Below, piece by piece: positions 1 to 5,620 of a stretch of DNA of 11,409 nucleotides. This DNA is from Litorivivens sp041619575 (lineage in GTDB: Bacteria; Pseudomonadota; Gammaproteobacteria; Pseudomonadales; Spongiibacteraceae): the NCBI GenBank assembly GCA_041619575.1, contig JBFKDP010000111.1:1-11409 (forward strand). The letters run 5' to 3'. The translations under genes were made by a program, and so were the position numbers. The first letter of the stretch is position 1; every line of letters begins with the position of its first letter. The notes below the pieces were generated by a model, which worked only from the letters and a program-made list of their open reading frames with translations, did no database searches and was not told where the DNA came from.

Positions 1-1314
1 GCTGATGAGCAAAGTCAACGAGCCCACCGTATTCGCGAATTGGCGGCCGCGAGGGGTTGTCACGTTGCACTGCTGGGCGATTTGCAGGGACCGAAAATCC
101 GGCTGCGCAAGTTGCCCGGCGATGCCATAGACCTCAAGAAAGGGCAGTCGCTGGTGCTGGATACGGCATTAAAAGATGGCGAGGGCGATGGCGGCCACAT
201 AGGTGTGGATTACGCCCCGCTGCCTGAAAGTGTCAGTGCCGGCGATACGCTCCTGTTGGATGATGGCCGATTCCGCCTCGTGGTAGAGAATGTAAAGGGT
301 TGCCAGGTCACGACTGTCTCGCATAGCTCCGGCAAGCTGAAATCCCGCAAGGGCATTAACCGCATGGGCGGGGGGCTGACTGCGCCGGCACTGACAGCGA
401 AAGATCTTGAGGATGTGAAAACGGTTGCAGCGCTGGCCCTCGACTATGTTGCGATTTCCTTTCCCAGCGGCGCCGCGGATATTGAGTATGCGCGCAGTGA
501 GTTGGATAAAGCCGGGTGCATTGCCCATGTTATTGGCAAAGTCGAACGCGCCGAGGCAGTGGCAGATGATGCGACTCTGGATGCTCTCATCGAGTCCTGT
601 GACGGGATTATGGTCGCGCGGGGCGATCTGGGGGTTGAGATCGGTGATGCGAACCTGATCGCCTATCAAAAGCACATGATCAAGCGCGCGCGCCAACTAA
701 ACCGCGTCGTTATCACCGCGACTCAGATGATGGAGTCGATGATTTCCAATCCCTTGCCCACGCGCGCTGAAGTGTTTGACGTAGCCAATGCGGTGCTTGA
801 TGGCACCGATGCTGTGATGCTGTCCGCGGAAACTGCTGCCGGCGAATATCCGGTTGAAACGGTCGCGGCCATGGCGGACACCTGCGTCGGGGCCGAACAA
901 TCCCCCTCGATTCAGCGCAGCGGACACCGGATGGATCGGGAGTTCACCAATGTCGAAGAAGCTATTGCGATGGGGGCGATGTATACCGCCAATCACCTGC
1001 AGGGTGTGAAGGCGCTGGTCGCCCTGACTGAATCCGGGCGAACGCCCTTGCTGATGTCGAGGATCAGCTCTGGCCTGCCAATTATCGCGGTCAGCAGCCA
1101 TCAGACAACCTGCAACCGTGTGTGCCTCTATCGGGGGGTACTACCGGTTTATTTCGATACCAGTCGTTTCGCCAAGGATGAGCTGGTGCCCGGCGTTATA
1201 GAGCACTTGCGAGGGCAGGGCTTACTTGAAACAGGAGATACCGTGTTGGTCAGCCACGGCGATACAGCGGGGGTTGGCGGGTGCACCAACAGCCTGAAAA
1301 TTTTGACGGCTTAA
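1..1314 (+). CDS. pyk: Pyruvate kinase, 5'-truncated by the window edge
   Basis: Pyruvate kinase transfers the phosphate of phosphoenolpyruvate (PEP) to ADP in the last step of glycolysis, in the cytoplasm. The frame is open from base 1 with no start codon: the first residues read ADEQSQRAHRIRELAAARG and run into GDLQGPKIR, so the gene begins upstream and about 40 residues are missing, including the usual N-terminal RRTKI and NFSHG motifs. A TTG at 40 is not the real start. Family motifs seen are the active-site GKVER (Lys codon 538-540), MVARGDLGVEIG, ITATQMMESM, NPLPTRAEVFDVANAVLDG and VMLSAETAAGEYPVET. The C-terminal regulatory domain follows (ALVALTESGRTPLLMSR) and the gene stops with TAA. 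It converges on the SDR gene at 1432. A PEP-consuming enzyme next to F420 genes is notable, because bacterial CofC/FbiD can use PEP; any functional link is inference. Confidence 0.96.
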   Translation, partial: ADEQSQRAHRIRELAAARGCHVALLGDLQGPKIRLRKLPGDAIDLKKGQSLVLDTALKDGEGDGGHIGVDYAPLPESVSAGDTLLLDDGRFRLVVENVKGCQVTTVSHSSGKLKSRKGINRMGGGLTAPALTAKDLEDVKTVAALALDYVAISFPSGAADIEYARSELDKAGCIAHVIGKVERAEAVADDATLDALIESCDGIMVARGDLGVEIGDANLIAYQKHMIKRARQLNRVVITATQMMESMISNPLPTRAEVFDVANAVLDGTDAVMLSAETAAGEYPVETVAAMADTCVGAEQSPSIQRSGHRMDREFTNVEEAIAMGAMYTANHLQGVKALVALTESGRTPLLMSRISSGLPIIAVSSHQTTCNRVCLYRGVLPVYFDTSRFAKDELVPGVIEHLRGQGLLETGDTVLVSHGDTAGVGGCTNSLKILTA

Positions 1315-1328
1315 ATGCTGGCTAGGGG

Positions 1329-1430
1329 GAGGCGTCTGGCGCAAACGGTGTTGTGTCAGACGTCTTGCCTAAGTCCCAGATTCATAATTAGGCGCTAAGC
1401 GCCTCCCTTCGGGTATCTCCCGTTTTATGC
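1329..1430 (+). repeat. Dispersed extragenic repeat, copy 1 (partial)
   Basis: This is the spacer between two convergent genes. Its segment from about 1337 (GCGCAAACGGTGTTGTGTC, then AGACGTC) and its tail (ATTAGGCGCTAAGCGCC, then TATCTCCCGT) align with the corresponding parts of copies at 8653-8795 (+) and 11035-11180 (-). The two GC-rich hairpins that begin the other copies are absent here, so this copy is the 3' half. Similarity was judged by eye. Confidence 0.6.
1390..1428. terminator. Possible terminator between convergent genes
   Basis: AGGCGC (1390-1395) pairs with GCGCCT (1399-1404) around a TAA loop. A second small stem, CGGG (1410-1413) with CCCG (1419-1422), is followed by TTTTAT on the + strand and could terminate pyk. 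The second stem is only four pairs and the first has no T-tract on either strand, so the call is tentative. It lies inside repeat copy 1. Confidence 0.35.
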
Positions 1431-1431
1431 T

Positions 1432-2202
1432 TTAGGTATTGGCGGCATCCAAAAATGCCGGTTTCTCGCCGCCACCGTGCACTGTCACTGTAGAACCACT
1501 CACATAGGATGACAGCGAACTGCCCAAGAACAGGCAGGCGTCGCCAATATCTTCCGGTACAGCCATGCGCCCCAGTGGGATGGTGGCGCCAACGGCTGCT
1601 ATACCTTCCTCGTCGCCGTAGTGCAGGTGCGCTTGTTCGGTGCGGATCAGACCGGCAATTATGGCGTTTACTCTGACCTTGGGTGCCCACTCAACGGCCA
1701 GTGATGTACACAAATTGACCAGCCCTGCTTTAGCCGCGCCGTAGGCAGCCGTCAGCGGAGATGGGCGAACGGCGGAAACGCTGGCGATGTTGACGATAGA
1801 GCCGCCGCCTTCCTGCTTTTGCATCACCGCATTCACGCACTGAGAGAAGTTCAACGGGGCCAGCAGATTGAGGCGAATGATGGATTCTGAAAAGCGCGGG
1901 GACGCGGTGGCAGCGTCGGCGCTTGGTGCGCCACCCGCATTGTTTACCAGCACATCAATACGGCCATAATCAGCGGCTACCGCATTCACAAAGCTCTGTA
2001 TCTGGTCAAAATCCTTGACGTCGCAACTGCGAAAGTCGGCCTTGTGTTCACCAAAGTTCGGTAGTGCTTCCGGCTCGCTGCGTCCGCAAATTACAACCTT
2101 GGCGCCCGCTTCAAGAAAGCGCTCGCTGATACCTTTGCCAACGCCCTTGCCGCCGCCGGTGACAATGACGACCTTACCTGTGAAGTCGAGACGATTTTCC
2201 AT
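1432..2202 (-). CDS. Classical SDR-family NAD(P)-dependent oxidoreductase
   Basis: This 256-residue protein has the length and motif set of a classical short-chain dehydrogenase/reductase, a cytoplasmic enzyme that oxidises alcohols or reduces ketones with NAD(P)H. Visible motifs are the cofactor-binding TGGGKGVG (15-22), CDVKD (60-64), NNAG (87-90), Asn111, catalytic Ser141, and Tyr154 with Lys158 in YGAAK. The C-terminus has a VHGGGEKPAFLD tail, reminiscent of SDRs from lipid- or steroid-degrading bacteria, though that is only a resemblance. The ATG at 2202 is preceded on its own strand by AGAGGG at a good distance. The gene is divergent from the F420 operon and convergent with pyk. The substrate cannot be read from the sequence. 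Involvement in lipid, steroid or other secondary catabolism is possible, and nothing marks it as F420-dependent. Confidence 0.93.
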   Translation of the reverse strand: MENRLDFTGKVVIVTGGGKGVGKGISERFLEAGAKVVICGRSEPEALPNFGEHKADFRSCDVKDFDQIQSFVNAVAADYGRIDVLVNNAGGAPSADAATASPRFSESIIRLNLLAPLNFSQCVNAVMQKQEGGGSIVNIASVSAVRPSPLTAAYGAAKAGLVNLCTSLAVEWAPKVRVNAIIAGLIRTEQAHLHYGDEEGIAAVGATIPLGRMAVPEDIGDACLFLGSSLSSYVSGSTVTVHGGGEKPAFLDAANT

Positions 2203-2267
2203 GTAACCCTCTTGCTGGCTCTTTGGCCGTTGCTGTCTGTCTTTATTGGATGTTTGTGCGGGGCGCT

Positions 2268-2273
2268 ATTATA
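2268..2273 (-). promoter_or_regulatory. Consensus -10 box for the SDR gene
   Basis: The minus strand reads TATAAT here, a perfect sigma-70 -10 hexamer, about 65 nt upstream of the SDR ATG. No good -35 hexamer lies 16-18 nt further upstream and there is no TGn extension, so an activator may be needed. The distance would leave a leader of roughly 60 nt. Confidence 0.45.
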
Positions 2274-2309
2274 CCCATCCACGCTCGAATTGGGCGTTCC
2301 GGGCATCGT

Positions 2310-2356
2310 CCAAATGGGGCAGGCGTATGTCTAATGCGGTCAGCTCGCCCATTTGG
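2310..2356. promoter_or_regulatory. 9-bp inverted repeat in the SDR/npdG divergent spacer
   Basis: CCAAATGGG (2310-2318) is exactly complementary to CCCATTTGG (2348-2356), with 29 nt between. The right arm also sits in its own short palindrome, CGCCCA-TT-TGGGCG (2346-2359). The element lies roughly midway between the two start codons, upstream of the SDR -10 box and about 135 nt before npdG. It could be an operator or a hairpin in a long npdG leader. A TTGACG at 2417-2422 might be a -35 for npdG, but no matching -10 follows it. Confidence 0.35.
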
Positions 2357-2491
2357 GCGCTGGATGCGGCTGGTCGCTTCTGAGAGAATGCTGCGCTGAC
2401 TTGGCAGGCGCTGTATTTGACGGATTGAACGATCGCTACCTGCCCAATCGCCTGAAAGCGGGCGTTACTTACATAAAGGTGAGGCAAAAGA

Positions 2492-3169
2492 ATGAGCAAT
2501 ATGAAACCGGTTTTAGCCATCTTGGGTGGTACAGGTGATCTGGGTACTGGTCTGGCGCGTCGTTGGGCACAGGCGGGTTACCGGGTCATTATTGGCTCGC
2601 GCACACAGGAGAAGGCTGATGCTGCTGTGAGTGATCTAAAGGCGGTAATGCAGGAGCGCGGCGTCAGTGCTGTTACGGTTGAAGCCATGGAAAACCTGGC
2701 CGCTGCCGAGGCGGCAGACATCGTTGCGATGACCGTTCCTTTTGGTCATCACGCAAGCACGCTGGAGCTGGTAAAACCCGCCCTGCAAGGCAAAATTCTG
2801 ATTGATGTGACCGTGCCGCTGGTGCCGCCTAAAGTGGCGCGCGTACAGTTGCCGGAACAGGGGTCTGCTGGCCAGATTGCTCAGGAATTGCTGGGTGAAG
2901 AGGTTCAGGTTGTATCGGCCTTTCAGAATGTGGCGGCTCACCACCTGCAAGAAGGCCAGGGCCTGGATTGTGATGTGCTGGTTTGTGGCGACAAGAAAGA
3001 CGCGCGCGCCCAGGTTATTGAGCTGGTAGAAGCGGCGGGAATGCGCGGCTTTCACGCTGGCAGCATCGCCAATGCGGCGGCGGTTGAAGCCATGACGTCC
3101 GTTCTGATTTTTGTGAACAAGCAATACAAGTGCCACGCCGGCATCAAACTGACAGGCTTGCCCGAGTGA
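2492..3169 (+). CDS. npdG: F420:NADPH oxidoreductase (NADPH-dependent F420 reductase)
   Basis: NpdG/Fno moves a hydride between NADPH and the deazaflavin F420, supplying reduced F420H2 or recycling it, in the cytoplasm. The 225-residue length is typical of the family. The N-terminal Rossmann loop GGTGDLGTG (12-20) is followed by GSR (35-37), whose Ser and Arg are where this family contacts the 2'-phosphate of NADP. The F420-side signature is present as SAFQNVAAH (142-150) and the closing block VEAMTSVLIFVNKQYKCHAG (198-217). The ATG at 2492 has AGGTGAGG about 8 nt upstream; an in-frame ATG at 2501 is a weaker alternative. It is the first gene of the F420 operon, and its stop overlaps the next start as GTGA. 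It is the only F420-using enzyme recognised in the window. Confidence 0.94.
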   Translation: MSNMKPVLAILGGTGDLGTGLARRWAQAGYRVIIGSRTQEKADAAVSDLKAVMQERGVSAVTVEAMENLAAAEAADIVAMTVPFGHHASTLELVKPALQGKILIDVTVPLVPPKVARVQLPEQGSAGQIAQELLGEEVQVVSAFQNVAAHHLQEGQGLDCDVLVCGDKKDARAQVIELVEAAGMRGFHAGSIANAAAVEAMTSVLIFVNKQYKCHAGIKLTGLPE

Positions 3170-3933
3170 CAGCTTCGCTGCAACTGACGGTTCTACCAGA
3201 CTTTCCTCTGGTAGAACCCGGCGACGACCTCGCCACACTGATTATTGCCAGTACCGAAAAGGCAGGCCTGACGCTGAAAAATTCGGATGTACTGGTGTTG
3301 GCGCAGAAAATTGTGTCAAAAGCTGAAGACCGCTACGCCTACATACACGAGGTTAGCCCCAGCGCGGCAGCCATTGAACTGGCGGCGGAAACCGACAAGG
3401 ATCCGCGGCAGGTTGAACTTATTCTGCGCGAATCTAAAGAAGTGGTGCGCAAGCGTCGCGGCGCTATCATCGTAGAGCATCGCGAGGGCTATGTTCATGC
3501 CAATGCAGGCATCGATGCATCCAATATTGCCTCGGATTCCGACAATCCGCGGGTTTTGTTGCTGCCTGAGGATTCCAATGCCTCGGCGCGCCATTTGCGC
3601 AGGGCACTCAAAGAGCGTCTCGGTCTGGATATCAATATCATTATCAATGACAGCGCCGGTCGTGCCTGGCGCAATGGTACCTGCGGCTTTGCCCTGGGCA
3701 GTGCCGGCTTTGAAGCGCTGGTGAGTCGCATAGGCGATAATGATCTTTTCGGTCGACCGCTGGAAATAACGCAGATTGGCGTTGCCGATGAACTGGCAGC
3801 GGCCGCCTCGTTTTTGATGGGGCAGGCTGACGAGGGCGCCCCTGTCGTGTTGATTCGCGGAGCCCAATTGCGGCCCTCCGAACAGGGCTGCGAAACCCTG
3901 ATTCGGCCGAAGGCCGAGGATCTGTTTCGCTGA
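3166..3933 (+). CDS. cofE: Coenzyme F420-0:L-glutamate ligase, stand-alone CofE
   Basis: CofE adds L-glutamate to F420-0 using GTP and, depending on the enzyme, further gamma-linked glutamates. The 255-residue protein matches archaeal CofE length. Motifs are VEPGDDL (16-22), VLVLAQKIVSKAED (42-55), VRKRRGAIIVEHREGYVHAN (94-113) leading into AGIDASN with Asp117, and IIINDSAGRAWRNGT (158-172) with Asp162; the two aspartates fall where the family binds its metal. The GTG at 3166 is preferred over an upstream GTG at 3130. It gives a GTGA overlap with the npdG stop and a start shortly before the conserved LPDFPLVEPGDDL block, whereas the longer form adds 12 residues encoded inside npdG. It lacks the C-terminal nitroreductase domain found in actinobacterial FbiB. 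The stop overlaps the cofD start (TGATG). Confidence 0.95.
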   Translation: MTASLQLTVLPDFPLVEPGDDLATLIIASTEKAGLTLKNSDVLVLAQKIVSKAEDRYAYIHEVSPSAAAIELAAETDKDPRQVELILRESKEVVRKRRGAIIVEHREGYVHANAGIDASNIASDSDNPRVLLLPEDSNASARHLRRALKERLGLDINIIINDSAGRAWRNGTCGFALGSAGFEALVSRIGDNDLFGRPLEITQIGVADELAAAASFLMGQADEGAPVVLIRGAQLRPSEQGCETLIRPKAEDLFR

Positions 3934-4880
3934 TGGCCCAGTTCGACGGCAAAGTGATAGCGCTTACCGGTGGCGTTGGCGGGGCAAAACTCGCGCGCGG
4001 TTTGGCGGAGGTGCTGTCGCCGGAACAATTACTGGTTGTCGCCAATACCGCCGATGACTTTTGTCATTTGGGACTGTCGATTTCACCCGACCTCGATTCA
4101 GTCATGTATGCGCTGGCCGACAAGAATGATAGTGAGCGTGGCTGGGGCCTGGCCGGCGAAAGCTGGCAGGCAATGGACGCGCTTGCAGCACTGGGTGGCG
4201 ATACCTGGTTCAGATTGGGTGACAAAGATCTGGCGACACACCTTTGGCGCAGCCAATTATTACGTGATGGTCACAGCCTGAGCGAGGTAAGCCGTTTACT
4301 GTGCACTGCGTCAGGAGTCGCGCACCGGCTTGTACCCATGAGCGATGACCCGGTGCGGACGCTGGTGGATACAGTTAAGGGCGAGTTGGGCTTTCAAAGC
4401 TACTTTGTGCGCGAACAGTGCGAGCCCAAAGTTCGGGGCTTCCGGTTTGATGGCATTGAAGAAGCCAAGCCAGCGCAGGAACTGATGGCATGGCTCGCCG
4501 ACGAAACGCTGGCGGCAATTGTTATATGTCCGTCCAACCCCTTTGTCAGCGTCGATCCGATACTCCAACTAGAGGGTGTGAGAGAGGCGATGATGCACAG
4601 TGCTGCGCCAGTCATTGCCGTGTCCCCCATCGTTGGTGGGCTGGCAGTGAAAGGGCCTGCGGCCAAAATGATGGAAGAACTGTCAATGCCTGTCAGTGCC
4701 GACGCGGTTGCGACCTGGTACGACAGTCTGTTGGATGGATTCGTGATTGATATTGTGGACAGGGATCTGGCGCCGTCGCTGCCGGTGCCTACCCGGGTGG
4801 TTCCGACCCTGATGAGCTCGTTGGCCAGCAAGCGCAAGCTGGCCGTAGATGTGCTCGACTTTAGCCAGCAGCTAATCTAG
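3933..4880 (+). CDS. cofD: CofD/FbiA: phospho-carboxylate transferase forming F420-0
   Basis: CofD transfers the phosphoacid moiety of a guanylylated intermediate (lactyl-2-, enolpyruvyl- or glyceryl-diphospho-guanosine) onto the FO chromophore, giving F420-0 or its dehydro or 3PG version. The 315 residues carry a near-complete family signature: LTGGVGGAKLARGL (11-24), NTADDFCHLGLSISPDLDSV (38-57), RGWGLAGESW (69-78), GDTWFRLGDKDLATHL (89-104), SDDPVRT (137-143), CPSNPFVSVDPIL (199-211) and SPIVGGLAVKGPAAKMM (231-247). The ATG at 3933 shares one base with the cofE stop, so translation is probably coupled. An 11-nt gap separates it from cofC. The enzyme family does not by itself reveal which three-carbon acid is used; that is set mainly by CofC. 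Confidence 0.97.
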   Translation: MAQFDGKVIALTGGVGGAKLARGLAEVLSPEQLLVVANTADDFCHLGLSISPDLDSVMYALADKNDSERGWGLAGESWQAMDALAALGGDTWFRLGDKDLATHLWRSQLLRDGHSLSEVSRLLCTASGVAHRLVPMSDDPVRTLVDTVKGELGFQSYFVREQCEPKVRGFRFDGIEEAKPAQELMAWLADETLAAIVICPSNPFVSVDPILQLEGVREAMMHSAAPVIAVSPIVGGLAVKGPAAKMMEELSMPVSADAVATWYDSLLDGFVIDIVDRDLAPSLPVPTRVVPTLMSSLASKRKLAVDVLDFSQQLI

Positions 4881-4891
4881 TGTGACTCAGC

Positions 4892-5620
4892 ATGTGGACC
4901 TTTATTCCCCTCAAAGATTTCGTTCAGGCCAAACAGCGTCTTTCTGGCTTTTTAAGTCCGTCTGAACGCCGCTGTCTGTTTCAGGCGATGGTTGAGGACG
5001 TGCTTGATATATTGACCGCGCTGACGAGCTTGGAGCGCATCATTCTGTTGTCGGACGATCCGACGGCGAAATTGCTGGCAGAACATTACGACATCGAATG
5101 CTGGAGTGAAAAGGCCTTTGATGGCCCCGGTCTAAATCCTGTGGTCAACAGCGCTGTGCGCTCTGTCGTCGGACAGGTGGAAAGCGTGATGGTGGTTCAT
5201 GGTGACTTGCCCCTGGCATCGCTTGATGAGTGGGAACTGTTTATCACCAGCCACACAGCGTTGGCCCACCCTCAAAAAGTGAGCATCGTGACGGATCGTC
5301 AATGTGACGGGTCCAACGTCGTGTTGTGCAGCCCCCCGGGTATGCTTGAATTTGATTACGGCTCCGAATCCTGTGACCGGCACCGGGCGCAGGCCCAGAG
5401 GAAACACATGCTTGTTGAAGTGATGGAGTTGCAGGGTTTGAGTCGCGATATGGATGACGGTGCAGATCTGGCCGAATTGCTGAGTCGCGACTGGGGCAAA
5501 CGTGCGCCCAAAACACTGCAATATTTGCGTGAAAACCGGCTCGATCAGCGCATCAAGGCGCTGACTGCAGGCGAGGCCAATAGCGCATTTGTCAAAATGG
5601 AAGTGGTAAGAGAGTCATGA
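4892..5620 (+). CDS. cofC: CofC/FbiD guanylyltransferase, F420 side-chain activation
   Basis: CofC couples GTP to a phosphorylated three-carbon acid to make the unstable substrate of CofD. Members are known to use 2-phospholactate, phosphoenolpyruvate or 3-phosphoglycerate. The 242-residue protein has the nucleotidyltransferase layout: IPLKDFVQAKQRLSG (5-19), VHGDLPL (102-108) with the metal-binding Asp, TDRQCDGSNVVLCSPPG (134-150), YGSESCDRHRAQA (156-168) and the late DMDDGADL (186-193), which resembles the DIDTPEDL seen in relatives. The C-terminal tail of about 40 residues is longer than in many homologues. The start is fixed by the family N-terminus (MWTFIPLKD), since no clear ribosome-binding site precedes it and reinitiation after cofD is likely. 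The last codons overlap fbiC as ATGA. Substrate choice cannot be settled by eye. Confidence 0.93.
   Translation: MWTFIPLKDFVQAKQRLSGFLSPSERRCLFQAMVEDVLDILTALTSLERIILLSDDPTAKLLAEHYDIECWSEKAFDGPGLNPVVNSAVRSVVGQVESVMVVHGDLPLASLDEWELFITSHTALAHPQKVSIVTDRQCDGSNVVLCSPPGMLEFDYGSESCDRHRAQAQRKHMLVEVMELQGLSRDMDDGADLAELLSRDWGKRAPKTLQYLRENRLDQRIKALTAGEANSAFVKMEVVRES

Noticed and set aside
40..42. TTG start for pyruvate kinase at 40
   Set aside because: The frame is open to base 1 and the upstream residues fit pyruvate kinase, so the gene is cut by the window edge.
169..1101. Long minus-strand open frames opposite pyruvate kinase
   Set aside because: They are shadows of the strongly conserved pyk frame, with no homology features of their own.
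2417..2445. TTGACG as the -35 of an npdG promoter
   Set aside because: The hexamer 17 nt downstream is CTGCCC and nothing TATAAT-like lies within 15-19 nt.
2269..2538. Open frames across the SDR/npdG spacer on both strands
   Set aside because: They overlap npdG or the SDR promoter, lack a convincing start site and show no recognisable protein family.
3130..3165. Longer cofE with a GTG start at 3130
   Set aside because: It would add 12 residues (MPRRHQTDRLAR) encoded within npdG and unlike the family. The GTG at 3166 gives the usual GTGA overlap and a normal N-terminus.
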